A stretch of 64,000 nucleotides of DNA from Biomphalaria glabrata (GCF_947242115.1 NC_074723.1:25194543-25258542); one strand, 5' to 3'. Counted from the stretch's first letter, positions 23,755 through 36,924 are shown. Made by a program: numbers and translations. Notes: generated by a model not told the origin, from the sequence alone.

Positions 23755-24470
23755 TAGATGTGATCATTCATAGACTGACTGGTGTGATCATTTATAGACT
23801 GACTGGTGTGATCATTTATAGACTGACTGGTGTGATCAATTATAGACTGAGTGGTGTGATCATTTATAGACTGACTGGTGTGATCATTTATAGACTGACT
23901 GGTGTGATCATTTATAGACTGACTGGTGTGATCATTTATAGACTGACTGGTGTGATCATTTATAGACTGACTGGTGTGATCATTTATAGACTGACTGGTG
24001 TGATCATTTATAGACTGACTGGTGTGATCATTTATAGACTGACTGGTGTGATCATTTATAGACTGACTGGTGTGATCATTTATAGACTGACTGGTGTGAT
24101 CATTTATAGACTGACTGGTGTGATCATTCATAGACTGACTGGTGTGATCATTTATAGACTGGCTGGTGTGATCATTCATAGACTGGCTGGTGTGATCATT
24201 TATAGACTGACTGATGTGATCATTCATAGACTGACTGGTGTGATCATTTATAGACTGACTGGTGTGATCATTCATAGACTGACTGGTGTGATCATTCATA
24301 GACTGACTGGTGTGATCATTTATAGACTGACTTGTGTGATCATTCAGAGATTGAGTGATGTGATCTTTTATAGATTGAATAGTGTGATCATTCATAGATT
24401 GACTGGTCATTCATAGATTGACTGACGTGGTCATTTATAGACCGACTGATGCAGTCAGAATAGACATACT
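23755..24470. repeat. 24-bp minisatellite
   Basis: About 29 copies of ATAGACTGACTGGTGTGATCATTT, increasingly degenerate after 24,330. The unit is a multiple of 3, which keeps long frames open on both strands (GVIIYRLT on +, NDHTSQSI on -). No signals of a gene. Confidence 0.96.
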
Positions 24471-24726
24471 GATATATAAAGTTATCTATACTATATAATC
24501 CACATGTCATTGAATTTGACTTACCCCATCGGTTGTTTATAGTACATGTCTGCATAGCTTGGTGCTGACATTAACACTGTGGATAGATTTAATGAACAAT
24601 GGTCTAGACTTATAGAAACCTTTTTATACTAAGGGCATGTAAATCTTAGACTGCAAATGTTGGACGTTTTAAGTTCAACTTTAATAAAACAAAACAACAA
24701 AACTGAAGAAAAACTATCAACATGAT

Positions 24727-26178
24727 CATGGGCGTAGCCGGTGGGGGGGGGGGGTCTTGGGGTTCACCCCCCCCCCCCCGAAATAAATGGAGTTTTGTGA
24801 CTGATTTTTTTATTTATTTTGTTAATTTTATGTTAAAACATCACTTGCCCCAGCGCAGCCAAGAGGGGTTTTGAGTTCAATCCAAGAGGATAGCTAAGGT
24901 GGATTTCGATTTTATAACCCCCTTCCAAAGTTTTAAAGATAACACCCCTCTTCAATATAAGCCTAAATCATATGTCTGTTACCAGATTCTATGAGCTTTG
25001 CCAAGAGGAGTTTTGTGTATAAAGCCCCCTCCCCCTCCAGCAGGATTTGAAGCTAAAAACCACATCTTCAATATAAAAAAAAAGCAAATTACACACTCTT
25101 AATTCTATGAGCGTAGCCCAACGGGGTTTTGAGTTTGAACCCCTCTCAGCCAGAGGGCTTTAATTTTGAAACCCCTCATGTGGTTTTGAGTTTAAAATCC
25201 CCCTCAAGATAGTTTTGAAACCCCTTCTTCAATATCATTCCAAAGCAAAATACAGTCACCGAATTCTATGAGCGTAGCTAAGGAGGTTTTGAGATTGTTA
25301 AAAAAACAAACTCCAAAGACTTTTTAGTTTAACTCCCCCCCCCAACAGATGGTTTTGACGATATAACTTCCCTTTTCGATATAAAATCTAAAGCAAGCTA
25401 CAAATTCCTAGAACGTAGCCAAGAGAGATTACAAATTTCTACCAGTCGCTGGGCTCCAACAATTTTTGAAAAAAGACTAAATGTGGCTCAACTAAGACAG
25501 ATTTTAGGAGTCAGTTATAGAGATCGGGTCTCAATCAAGGAAATTCTATGCTGAACTGGTAGTCGACCACTTGGTGAGTTTGTGACAGAGCATGAGGTTT
25601 GCGAGACATGTTCTTCGATAAAAGGAACTACGCCAATCAAGAGTTGCGAAGACAAGGAGGCCATTACGAGGAAATCGCAAACAGGGGGATGCTAGTATAA
25701 CTTGGCGCCACACTTTCATGGACACCAGGTGGAAAGAAACTTCAGATATTGCCAGTGACAGATCTTTGCGGAGACAGCTTGCCGCCCAATGCGCCGAACG
25801 GCGCAGGAGATTCCAAGTCTAAGTCCTAAGTACATAAGAATAGCAGATTAGGTTTTTGTACTAAATTTTTTTAATAGCAGGATAATGTAGATACTTTAGA
25901 ATATGCATTTGCTTTGTGTTTTAAATATGAAAATAGTGCCTAGCGGCGGGGCTCCGCCCCAAACAGCGCTTTCAGCGCTCCCGCAGAACCTTTTGCTGGT
26001 TGTCTATACGGTTTTTCCACCAACTCCAGGAAGAACCTATTCTAGTGTAAAATAAACGTCTTCCAAAAGAATGAAGGATCAGAATGTAATAAAGATTAAT
26101 AATGTACACACACATATATATTTTTTATATGTATATATAACCCTCCTCCCCGAAAAAAAAATCCTGGCTAAGCCGATG
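24727..26178 (+). mobile_element. hAT-like non-autonomous element 2 (1.45 kb)
   Basis: Termini CATGGGCGTAGCCGG and CCTGGCTAAGCCGATG form inverted repeats like those of element 1. Flanks AACATGAT (24,719-24,726) and AACAAGAT (26,179-26,186) match 7 of 8 as the target duplication. The interior shares the GAGCGTAGCC units and the LINE fragment of element 1 but lacks the solo LTR. Near 25,940 there is a GGCGGGGCTCCGCCCC palindromic motif. Confidence 0.8.
25491..25820 (+). pseudogene. LINE RT C-terminal fragment inside hAT-like element 2
   Basis: Translates in pieces as LRQILGVSYRDRVSIKEILC and TWRHT-like segments, ending in QCAERR-type sequence near 25,800. It is homologous to 21,048-21,350. Several frame changes are evident. 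Confidence 0.65.
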
Positions 26179-26281
26179 AACAAGATTAGCAAGATTTAAA
26201 AAAAAAAAAAACTTCTTTATACAGCTTAAAATAAAATAAAATTTAAAAAATACTTTTAAAAAACAAATTTAGCTTAGACTG

Positions 26282-26345
26282 GAAACCGAACTCGTGATTT
26301 TGACACCGTTTACAGCGATTCAACCGATTAGGCGAGCGGCCATAG
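26282..26345 (-). mobile_element. Possible degenerate tRNA-derived SINE head
   Basis: On the - strand GCTCGCCTAATCGGTTGAAT and GAGTTCGGTTTCC sit at roughly A-box and B-box spacing. Both boxes are imperfect and no SINE body was matched, so the call is weak. Confidence 0.25.
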
Positions 26346-26559
26346 TATAAAAAAGTACTTATTTAGGCCTATTACTATATTCAATACAAGCATCTGATCT
26401 AAAAGTCTAGATCTAGTCTAGATCTAGTTCTAGATCTAGAAGTAATCTAAATTAGATTTACATTAAACTTAAAGCTGAGATAATCTATCAATAAACTTTA
26501 AGCAACTTTAAATTTAATCAACAACTCAGTTATCGGTTCACTCCGGATGACAATGCCGT

Positions 26560-26790
26560 GTTAAATGTCACCTGATATAAAGGATATATATACTATTAAT
26601 GTCACTCTGATGTGACTCTGATGTCACCCTAATTTGAATGATATATTATTTATGTCACTCTGATGTCACTGATATAAATGATATACTTTTATTGTCACTC
26701 TGATGTCCCTCTGATGTCACCCTAATAAGAATGGTATTCTCTTAATGTCACTTTGATGTCACTCTGATATGAATGATATACTATCAAAAG
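26560..26790. repeat. Degenerate GATGTCACTCT repeat
   Basis: Irregular repeats of TGTCACTCTGATGTCAC joined by (A)ATGAATGATATACTATT, with an approximate higher period of 60-75 bp, about four periods. Confidence 0.75.
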
Positions 26791-26907
26791 TTTTTAGAAT
26801 AATCGTCGGAGTCTGTAATTCTATCTTTTATGCTTGCCTGTATCTCTACTGTGTGATCCGAGATGTTTCCGTGACATTATAATTGGTCCCTTGCATTTTA
26901 TTAAATA

Positions 26908-29196
26908 GAACTCTATTGAAAGTAGTCTGACACCTAGCCTACCAGTATGTGTTGATGAAGACACTCTATTGAAAGTAGTCTGACACCTAGTCTACCAGTG
27001 TGTGTTGATGAAGACACTCTATTGAAAGTAGTCTGACACCTCGTCTACCAGTATGTGTTGATGAAGACACTCTATTGAAAGTAGTCTGACACCTAGTCTA
27101 CCAGTGTGTGTTGATGAAGACACTCTATTGAAAGTAGTCTGACACCTCGTTTACCAGTATGTGTTGATGAAGACACTCTATTGAAAGTAGTCTGACACCT
27201 AGTCTACCAGTGTGTGTTGATGAAGACACTCTATTGAAAGTAGTCTGACACCTAGTCTACAAGTATGTGTTGATGAAGGCACTCTATTGAAAGTAGTCTG
27301 ACACCTAGTCTACCAGTATGTGTTGATGAAGACACTCTATTGAAAGTATTCTGACACCTCGTCTACCAGTATGTGTTGATGAAGACACTCTATTGAAAGT
27401 ATTCTGACACCTCGTCTACCAGTATGTGTTGATGAAGACACTCTATTGAAAGTAGTCTGACACCTAGCCTACCAGTATGTGTTGATGAAGACACTCTATT
27501 GAAAGTATTCTGACACCTCGTCTACCAGTATGTGTTGATGAAGACACTCTATTGAAAGTAGTCTGACACCTAGTCTACCAGTATGTGTTGATGAAGACAC
27601 TCTATTGAAAGTAGTCTGACACCTAGTCTACCAGTGTGTGTTGATGAAGACACTCTATTGAAAGTAGTCTGACACATCGTTTACCAGTATGTGTTGATGA
27701 AGACACTCTATTGAAAGTAGTCTGACACCTAGTCTACCAGTATGTGTTGATGAAGACACTCTATTGAAAGTAGTCTGACACCTCGTCTACGAGTAAGTGT
27801 TGATGAAGACACTCTATTGAAAGTAGTCTGACACCTCGTCTACCAGTATGTGTTGATGAAGACACTCTATTGAAAGTAGTCTGACACCTCGTCTACCAGT
27901 ATGTGTTGATGAAGACACTCTATTGAAAGTAGTCTGACACCTCGTCTACCAGTATGTGTTGATGAAGACACTCTATTGAAAGTAGTCTGACACCTAGTCT
28001 ACCAGTATGTGTTGATGAAGACACTCTATTGAAAGTAGTCTGACACCTAGTCTACCAGTATGTGTTGATGAAGACACTCTATTGAAAGTAGTCTGACACC
28101 TAGTCTACCAGTATGTGTTGATGAAGACACTCTATTGAAAGTAGTCTGACACCTCGTTTACCAGTATGTGTTGATGTAGACACTCTATTGAAAGTATTCT
28201 GACACCTCGTCTACCAGTATATGTTGATGAAGACACTCTATTAAAAGTAGTCTGACACCTCGTTTACCAGTATGTGTTGATGAAGACACTCTATTGAAAG
28301 TAGTCTAACACCTCGTTTACCAGTATGTGTTGATGAAGACACTCTATTGAAAGTAGTCTGACACCTCGTCTACCAGTATGTGTTGATGAAGACACTCTAT
28401 TGAAAGTAGTCTGACACCTCGTTTACCAGTATGTGTTGATGAAGACACTCTATTGAAAGTAGTCTGACACCTAGTCTACCAGTATGTGTTGATGAAGACA
28501 CTCTATTGAAAGTAGTCTAACACCTCGTCTACCAGTATGTGTTGATGAAGACACTCTATTGAAAGTATTCTGACACCTCGTCTACCAGTATGTGTTGATG
28601 AAGACACTCTATTGAAAGTAGTCTGACACCTCGTCTACCAGTATGTGTTGATGAAGACACTCTATTGAAAGTAGTCTGACACCTCGTCTACCAGTATGTG
28701 TTGATGAAGACACTCTATTGAAAGTATTCTGACACCTCGTCTACGAGTATGTGTTGATGAAGACACTCTATTGAAAGTAGTCTGACACCTCGTTTACCAG
28801 TATGTGTTGATGAAGACACTCTATTGAAAGTATTCTGACACCTCGTCTACCAGTATGTGTTGATGAAGACACTCTATTGAAAGTAGTCTGACACCTCGTC
28901 TACCAGTATGTGTTGATGAAGACACTCTATTGAAAGTATTCTGACACCTCGTCTACGAGTATGTGTTGATGAAGACACTCTATTGAAAGTAGTCTGACAC
29001 CTCGTTTACCAGTATGTGTTGATGAAGACACTCTATTGAAAGTATTCTGACACCTCGTCTACGAGTATGTGTTGATGAAGACACTCTATTGAAAGTATTC
29101 TGACACCTAGTCTACCAGTATGTGTTGATGAAGACACTCTATTGAAAGTATTCTGACACCTCGTCTACCAGTATGTGTTGATGAAGACACTCTATT
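26908..29196. repeat. 53-bp minisatellite, ~43 copies
   Basis: Unit contains ACTCTATTGAAAGTAGTCTG, ACACCT(A/C)GTCTACCAGTATG and TGTTGATGAAGAC. Variant positions (AGTAGTC/AGTATTC; CTAGTC/CTCGTC/CTCGTT) are shuffled along the array. No open frame of note. Confidence 0.97.
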
Positions 29197-29339
29197 AAGA
29201 GTTGAGAACAGGAGCATATTTTTAATACATTACGTATTATATTTTTGTATGAATGATTAAAATTCTAGAATAATTAAGAAAGTTGTATTTCCTTTCAAGA
29301 TTTCAATGAACAGCTTGATGTGTCTTTTCTTTAGATGGA

Positions 29340-29869
<530 letters not shown>

Positions 29870-29870
<1 letters not shown>

Positions 29871-30540
29871 GTAAAATATCACTGACTGACTCTTTCATTG
29901 ATCAAAAGATCTCTTAAACTGTCGTACACTCGTACCAATTCGAATGAAATTTCGTACACACGTTTCTTTTGCCTCCTATGTACTCACTAAGAACCCGAAG
30001 ACCATTATTCGCTAAAAACCGCAAGCTTTCTATCCAACCTTTGTACTTTATTTTCTGTATTTCCCCAAATAGCCGCAGTCTACATGTAAAGCATTACAAA
30101 AATATCACAAATTCAGTATTTTTAAAGCATTTTTTTTTCTTTTCCCCCAATTTGTGCATTACACCAAACAAAAAACTTGCATTACACATTTTTAAAAAGT
30201 TAAAATTAACCAAAAGGGGGAGGGTCAAGGTTGAAATTGAATATAGATTGAATTGAGAAGCCGAATAAAAGTAATAGAATGAACATAAGACTAACTTTTT
30301 GGTTTTAGCCCCCGCGGGGGGTGGGGTGGAGAGAAGCGAATAACTGAAGGTGCTACTAACATAAACGGGTCCAAAATATGAGTGCGGGTCTTTCCAAATG
30401 AAGTCAAAAGTTTATGTCGAAGAAATTACGATGCGCAGATAAAACAAAATGAGGATTTAAGAGAGCAAAAAAAGAGAGAGTGAGATAGAGAGAGAGAGAA
30501 GGAAAAGAGAGATAGAGCGCCAAAAATATTTTATTGTAAG
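29870..30540. other. Low-complexity sequence; no gene recognised
   Basis: Contains a T-rich stretch, a CCCCGCGGGGGG motif near 30,311 and a GA-rich stretch at 30,472-30,515. The 95-codon open frame at 29,969-30,256 has no recognisable domain. Confidence 0.4.
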
Positions 30541-30545
30541 TAACA

Positions 30546-30600
30546 ATAATAATAAGGCTTGTCTTTGAGTCCGTAGATTAATTAGGAATGCAGATAAACT
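30546..30600 (-). mobile_element. LINE 3'-end fragment
   Basis: AATAATAATAAGGCTTGTCT and GAGTCCGTAGATTA match, on the - strand, the 3' end of the LINE at 32,385-33,795. It is an extreme 5' truncation. Confidence 0.65.
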
Positions 30601-30659
30601 AATTCACGAATCGTTTGTACATTGTCTCACTTACCAAAACTGAACAAATAACTTACATG

Positions 30660-31125
30660 TCATTAAAACAATCAAATATGCCAACTGTGGCTCCATGTTT
30701 CAGTCTTGAGTGAATCTAGCCTCCAACCAGGTGGTGTGATCAACTTTCTGGCGTCAAGTAATCAACATGACCAGCAACAGTCTTTCGAAAATATGCCTGA
30801 ACTTTGAACTTTGTTCTCGGCAAGTATCTCTTGGTGACCTTCAGCCCATTCCATGCAGGTCAACTAACTAAATACATCTACATACTTGACAGAGCTCTTT
30901 GAAATCAGTCCGTGATTAGCTTGGATTAGTCATGACTTAGTCCGCGCTGCAGCCTCGGTCAAGCCGGCTAGAAAATGAACTAATTTGACAGCGTCGTGAG
31001 GTCAGCTTTAGATGCACCTTGCTTGTGACATTTAACATTCGAACAAGACTTGTTACCAAGTGTTCAACATAAATTCTACTGAACATTCAAATTGACACAG
31101 AATTTTAAGAAGCTGTTTATATTAA
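30660..31125. other. No recognisable feature
   Basis: Non-repetitive sequence with balanced composition. No splice-bounded exon or domain could be recognised. Confidence 0.4.
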
Positions 31126-31412
31126 CAGGGCCGGATTTACCACAGTGCAAGACTTTGCAGCTGCACAAGGCCTCACCAGGGGCGAGGAGAGGGGGGTTCT
31201 TAGGGGCCATCGCATTTTAAAACTATAGCATTTAAACTAAAAATGCATGTTAAATAAACGAAAATAAGGAAATAGTAACAATGGCTAATAAATATGTTCT
31301 CATCCCCAAACTGGCCTATTTTTAGATTTGATGTATTTCTATTGAAACTTGACTAAGGTTGGGACTGATGAAAATCGTACCCAGGGTCTCCACTTACTAA
31401 AATCCGGCATTG
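31126..31412. mobile_element. Candidate hAT-type MITE (~287 bp)
   Basis: Left end CAGGGCCGGATTTAC and reverse-complemented right end CAATGCCGGATTTTA agree at about 12 of 15 positions. The flanking 8 bp agree poorly (5 of 8), so the target duplication is not convincing. Confidence 0.4.
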
Positions 31413-31667
31413 TGTATCAGGGGCGTATCAAGAATGTTTTAGAAGAAGCGATTTAGTCGTGTATGTGTACATTTTTGGGCATTTTATTTCAAGAATTTTT
31501 TATTTAAAAAAAAAACTGAAAAAGAAAAAATGAAAGACCAGGTATGAAGTGACTGGTATTCGTTTGATCGTTTTATTCTGGCCTGTACGCGAATATCGTG
31601 TTGTTGTTGTTGTTTTTCATTTTCAATGTCTAATAAAATATTTATGTTTACTTGACTCTCTTCTTTA

Positions 31668-31945
31668 GACACGGAGGCGCATTGGCTGAGTGGTAAAGCG
31701 CTTGGCTTCCAAAACGGTGGTCCCGGGTTCGTATCCTGGTAAAGACTGGGGGTTTTAATTTCCGGATCCTTAGGCGGCCCTGAGTGCACTCGGCTATAAT
31801 GGGTAGGTGAAATTAGTTGGAAAGTAAAAACGGGTGGTCGTTGACTCGTTATGCTGGCCTTATGAAACAGATGACCCTTACATCATCTGCCCCATAAACA
31901 GCAAGGCCTGAGAGGGGGAACTTTACTTATTTCTTTACTACACTT
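31668..31945 (+). mobile_element. tRNA-derived SINE, family 1 (complete-looking)
   Basis: The tRNA-like head has a perfect pol III A box (TGGCTGAGTGG near 31,683) and B box (GGTTCGTATCC near 31,727) at normal spacing. The head continues into GACTGGGGGTTTTAATTTCC, GGTCGTTGACTCG, ATCATCTGCCCCATA and a short TTTACTTATTT tail. This organisation is like the tRNA-derived SINEs known from Biomphalaria and other molluscs. Other copies: 38,624-38,826 (-) and 47,112-47,390 (+). Confidence 0.85.
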
Positions 31946-32281
31946 CTCGAAAGCGGCTATAATGATATTCCTAGAAATTTAACAGTTGATCTAAAAAAAA
32001 CATCTGAATGAATGGAATAAAATGGCTGCCAATTATTCATGTCCACATAACGTAAAACAAACAAATATTCAATTAATGAAGGGATCTTTCTGAAATGTTT
32101 TCTTCAATATAGCCAAGTGACCAGTGTGGGAAATGTCAACTGTTTGGCTGAAATTAATGTTGAACAAAAATTGGATCTAGAGGCGAGTTACCAACAAAGG
32201 TGAAGCAGTGAAACTATAGGCGTATCCAGGATTTTTTTCGGTGGGGGAGGTAGGGAGTGATAATTTTTCATTTGCACGCAC

Positions 32282-32312
32282 AAACACATATAACACACAC
32301 ACACACACACAC

Positions 32313-32384
<72 letters not shown>
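32282..32384. repeat. Compound microsatellite (CA)n-(TA)n-(TAA)n
   Basis: (AC)n at ~32,290-32,312, (TA)n at ~32,318-32,362 and (TAA)n to 32,384. The (TAA)n part is the 3' tail of the adjacent - strand LINE. Confidence 0.95.
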
Positions 32385-32385
<1 letters not shown>

Positions 32386-33795
32386 GGCTAGTCTTCGAGT
32401 CCGAAGATTAGTGAGGAATGCAGTATTTCCCGTGGCTGCGCAGTCCCAGCTGTGACCTACATATTTTGCCACATCCAGGGCAAGCATAACCATTGTCTGC
32501 AGGCGGTCGATTTAGATTTCCTTTTCGCCGTCTACGTTTGTCCTCGGCAGCAGATTTTCTTTTGGTCTCAAATGTGTATCCCGCGGCCTTCGTGAGTGAC
32601 CTCCAGCTGTCTCGTTCTGAGGCCGCATGCAATCAGGTGCTCTCTTCTATGTCAGCCAAGGAAAGTTTACGCCTAGGCTGGTCTTTGAAGCGTTTCCGTG
32701 GGGCGCCTCTGTTACGTCGACCACCTTTTTAGCTCACCAAAAAAGACTGCTTTTGGCATAAGTTCGTCTCCCATACGGGATACGTGCCCTGCCCAGAGCA
32801 ACTGTCGGACCAAAAGAAGTCCCTCTATACTGTCCATACCGGCGTTCGCAAGGACATCGCTGTTTGTAGTGCTGTCTGGCCACCGTATGTTCACGATGGA
32901 GCCCAAGCATCTTTGGTGGAAGAGCTCAAGAAGTCGTACATGTTTCCTGTATAGTGTCCATGTCTCAGAGCCATACAGAAGGGTTGAGAGAACCACCACC
33001 TGGTAGACACTGATTTTTGTAGGCAGGTGGAGCGATCTGTTCCGCCAAACTCTCGCCTGAAAGCGTCCAAAAGCGCTAATGGCCCTGGCCAGACGGTTAT
33101 CCATTTCCCTTGAAAGTGAGGCGTCATTTGACACTATACTACCCAGATGAGGTGGTCTACCACATTAAGGGGCTGTCCGTTTACGGTGATCCTTGGGGCT
33201 GAGTATGTTTTATTGGGCGACTTCTGGAACATGACTTCTGTTTTCCCGAGGTTTATAGATTGACCGAAAGAGGCGGCAGCGTATGCAAATTTGTTTACCG
33301 CGTTCTGGAGGTCATGTTCTTTGTGAGCTAGCGGGGCGCAATCTTCGGCATAGAGAAGCTCCGTTATGACCATCTCCTTTGTTCTTGTATGGGATAGTAG
33401 ACGTCGAAGATTGAACTCATTGCCGTCAGAACGAAACTGGTTATAGATGCCATTGTGCAATCGCTGCCTCATTTGACCCAGCATTAAGGCAAATGAGGTA
33501 GCTAATAGAGTAGGAGCAAGTACACAGCCCTGCTTCACGCCATTTTCTATTGGGAAGTGATCAGAAAGGGCACCATTGTGTCTGATCTGGCCTCGTTGTC
33601 CCACGTGAAACTGCTTGAGATAGGATAGGAACGTAGTTGGGCATCCCAGCCTTGCCAAAAATCCTCCACAAACCATAAAACAGTGTCGAAAGCCTTGGTG
33701 AGGTCAACAAAGGCAGCGTATAGGTTTAAGTTCTGCTCTTTGCATTTTTCTTGTAATTGTCACAGAACAAATATCATGTCAGATGTACCTCTCTC
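32385..33795 (-). pseudogene. 5'-truncated LINE (non-LTR retrotransposon)
   Basis: Conceptual pieces in order on the - strand: YAAFVDLTKAFDTV near 33,710 (RT motif A), NGVKQGCVLAPTL near 33,530 (motif B), and LLYAEDCAPLAH near 33,345 (motif C, where the first Asp of the usual ADD is Glu). Then come VLSTLLYGSETW and CLGSIVNIRWPD (RT thumb/tail), and a C-terminal finger CPGCGKICRSQLGL...H...C (32,410-32,470). Several frameshifts separate the pieces. There is no endonuclease domain; the copy starts within RT near 33,795. The 3' tail is (TTA)n. Clade uncertain (RTE/Jockey-type). Confidence 0.85.
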
Positions 33796-33864
33796 TATAT
33801 ATACCATACCCAATGTTAACGTTTTTTGTTCTCTAGAATAGATTTTTTCCTGGAGTTAGTGGAA

Positions 33865-36010
33865 CGACAGTAGATATCCCTCCCTTGAAAGCTTGGGGAT
33901 CTGAAGCTACAAAAATGCATATTCTGAGGTGTCTACAGTGCAATTGCCTACTACTCTTCTGGAAAAAAAAAGTAGGTCAATTATCAAATGTCCTATTTAC
34001 TGCACTTTTTTAATTCAGGCCAGTGACTGGTAGAAAAACTAATAAATATGTGAAAAATTTTATTACGGGTAGGATTGAACCTCAAATGACTGGAAGTTTG
34101 CTTAAGTTTTTGAGTCTGTGGCTTGAATTTTCGTAAATTTACTTTATTAATGGGTTCCAGCAACTAGCAGAAAAACCCATTGCTTAGCTCAAAGGGAAAT
34201 TATACTTTTGCTTTAGTTTCTTTTTATTGAGGAAAAGGGGGAGGGGGATAACCAAAAAACCTCTTTTGTGGAAGCTCAAGAAATTTAGTGACTGTAGCTT
34301 TGCTTTTTTTTTTAATTGGAAAAGGGTTTTTTACCTCAAAACCCCACTTGGCTACGCTCATGATAATTGTTGACTGTAGTTTTCCTTCAGTTTTGTTTTA
34401 TTGGAAAGGTTTTAATCTCAAACCTCTCTTGGCTATGCTGATGGAATGTAGTGGCCGTAGCTTTGCTTTTTAGTGCCCCCCCCCCGAAAGGGGAAAAGAC
34501 GCTATTAGTTTCGTGTGAAATTTCTTTCCGTCTGTCCATCAGGCCGTCCCGTTTAGATCTCGTTAACTAGAAAATATAGTGAAAATTCGACATCATAATA
34601 TTTTAGTCCATTCAAAGTTCTGATGCAACGGCTACTTTTTTCTTTTCCAAAAGCGAAAATTCTAATTTTTTAAATCACTTGCAAGCAATGTTTTCATAAA
34701 AGCACACCACTTTTACAACTATTCATCATTAATAGTAACAAACACGGGAGGGTCTTTAGTAAGGGAAATCTCTATATACTCTATTTTCAACACATTTATG
34801 CAAATGGTTTTAGATTTTTTGTTAAAAAAATATTATTTTACATTGCTACGATATGTAAGTTATGTCCTACTAACTAGTAAATTTACCCAAAAATAATGTT
34901 GTTGTTTTTTTGAGGGAACAAAATCTATTTAGTATGCATATAAGTTGAACATAATTTAAAACAACAATTAATAAGCAGTTTTTCATATTACCGCGTGAAC
35001 TGCAGTGCCATATTACAGCCATAGAACACTTAACTAAAGGAAATTTTTTTTTTTTTTTTGTGTGGATTTGAATAATAGATTGAATCTTTACAAAAAAAAT
35101 AGATCAATTAGACATTCATTATAAGACATCGGTTAGGCCAGGTTCGCTTTTAACTTCATATTCACTTTCACTTATCTTTTGGTCTGCTGGACCGCTGGGG
35201 CACCACACAAGATCTGTCAACCTTCTTTCTCCATTCTTCTCTGTCATTTATCTTTGATAGAATTTAATTCTGATGTTCTTTCTGAAAATATTGATACCTT
35301 CCTACAAACTGTGTTTGTAACCTTGTTTTAATAGGAAAAGGAATTTGAACATCTTAACTGTCACCTTGGCTACGATAATGGAATTTGGTAACTTGCAATT
35401 CTTCAGTTTTTTATTGAAAAAAAAATAGGGTTAGGGTTAAACTCATATTTATGGAATTTAAATAATGTTTTCTTTCGGGTTTTTATTGGTGGGAGGGTTT
35501 AAACTCACCACCTTCATGGCAACGCTCAAGAAATTAGGCATCTGTAGTTTGCTTTAACTTTAATTGAAGAGGGGGTTGGGTTACCCTCAAAACCTCCTAG
35601 AGAGGGGTTTAAACTAAAAAAAATCCCCTTGGGTACGTAAGTGAATTAGATAACGGTTGTTTATTTTAGTTTTTTTTTTATTGAAGAGGTTTTTTTTTAA
35701 CTCAAAACCGCTCATGGAATTTGGTGGCTGTAGTTTTCTTAAGTTTTTTTTAAACTCAAAGCCGCCAATGGAATATGGTGGCTATAGTTTGCTTAAGTTT
35801 TTTTTATTCAAGAGGAGGTGTTTAAACTTAAAACCGCTCATGGAATTTGGTGGCTGCAGTTTACGTTTTTTTTTATTCAAGAGGGGTTTTTTTAACTCAA
35901 TTTCAAAACCCTCTTGGCAATGCTGGGGCAAATGATGGTTGAATATTAAATTCTTCCATAAAATAAAAATTAAAGCAAAATAACAACCACAAAATTTCAC
36001 CCCCCCCCCT
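33865..36010 (-). mobile_element. hAT-like element 3, degenerate, interrupted
   Basis: In reverse orientation it repeats the interior signatures of elements 1 and 2: ATGCATATTCTGAGGTGTCTAC near 33,917, TTGGCTACGCTCATG near 34,345, and many GGAATTTGGTGGCTGTAG units to 35,900. It is split by family A copy 2 (34,467-35,329). Intact termini and target duplication were not identified, so the limits are approximate. Confidence 0.6.
34467..35329 (+). mobile_element. Family A element, copy 2
   Basis: Starts TTTTTAGTGCCCCCCCCCCG with the CGTCTGTCCATC block, CAACGGCTAC, GGTCTGCTGGACCGCTGG and ends GTAACCTTGTTTTA. It is nested inside hAT-like element 3, whose unit continues on both sides (CTTTGCTTTTT before, AATAGGAAAAGG after). 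Confidence 0.88.
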
Positions 36011-36918
36011 CTGCGAGGGGGAAGGAGACTTCATTTCCATGGGGAGAGGGTTAAATACTGAAACTGCCTACCCCCAGCTATTAAAAACTAATGACATGAC
36101 TGCTTCAAAATAAATGAGAGAATGTCACTCAGTATATAATTTGTACGATTATTACACATTTGCTGAAATTTTACAAAAGTTTGTCTATTTAAGTTCCTTG
36201 ATCAAAGGAAAGGATTTGATCCAGGAATGAAAGAAATCGCTTTTTTTATAGAGTACTTTTGTCATATTAGATTCGTCGTTATGAACAGACACTTTTAATG
36301 AAACCGTTTTAAAAGCACTAATTATATTCTCACAGAATGGTTGTAAGAACAATGTTTTGATAGTCATCAAGACATTACACAGTTTAACAATAACATTCCT
36401 AAATAATTATAAATTCTACTTTTGTTGATTACTTGAATCTGAAGATACAAGACTGTTCTACTCTAACAGTTCAACTTCTAGAAATGTAACTAACTACTCT
36501 GCAGTTCAATCACTAAGGTCAATGATTTAAAAAGCTATCAACTCAGAAAGTTTCCAAATATTTGGGTCACAACTATTTACAAAGCCTATTTACTTCTTCA
36601 ACACAATGTCAAAACGCAATGGCCAGCACATAGAAGATATCTAAAGTCAAACAAAACAAGCTTTTTTGTAAGTTCATTGATGTTCAATTCAAAGTTCTAG
36701 TTGTGAAATTTTATGAACATAAACATTCTGTTCATGTTTGTTTTCGTTTTTCTTCACAACACTTCACATGAACTCTTCATTAGTAAAGTTTACAATATGC
36801 AGTTTGATTTACTCACTCACGAAAAGTTTTGTACTGGGCAAACCGAGTTGAATTGTTCGCCTCATGAAGAAGTCTGAGAAAACAATGCATCAATAGAAAG
36901 TGCATTGTTTCAGTTGAC
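36010..36918. other. Upstream region of gene 1; nothing else recognised
   Basis: AT-rich non-repetitive sequence between the hAT-like remnant and the TATA box of gene 1. It may hold proximal regulatory sites; none could be named. Confidence 0.45.
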
Positions 36919-36924
36919 TATAAA
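36919..36924 (+). promoter_or_regulatory. TATA box of gene 1
   Basis: TATAAA in GACTATAAACTCTGCC, 50 bp before the start codon, predicting transcription start near 36,950 and a very short 5' leader. Confidence 0.75.

Noticed and set aside
23706-24416. 236-codon frame GVIIYRLT and its - strand partner
   Set aside because: 24-bp repeat artefact, open on both strands.
26908-29196. CRISPR-like array
   Set aside because: Units are wholly repeated with no unique spacers, and the DNA is eukaryotic. The same holds for the 41-bp and 30-bp arrays.
31668-31745. Functional tRNA gene
   Set aside because: Good A and B boxes, but the acceptor stem does not close and the sequence continues into a SINE body present at other sites.
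32188-32493. 101-codon - frame with poly-Leu and Ile-Tyr runs
   Set aside because: Created by the compound microsatellite and the LINE tail.
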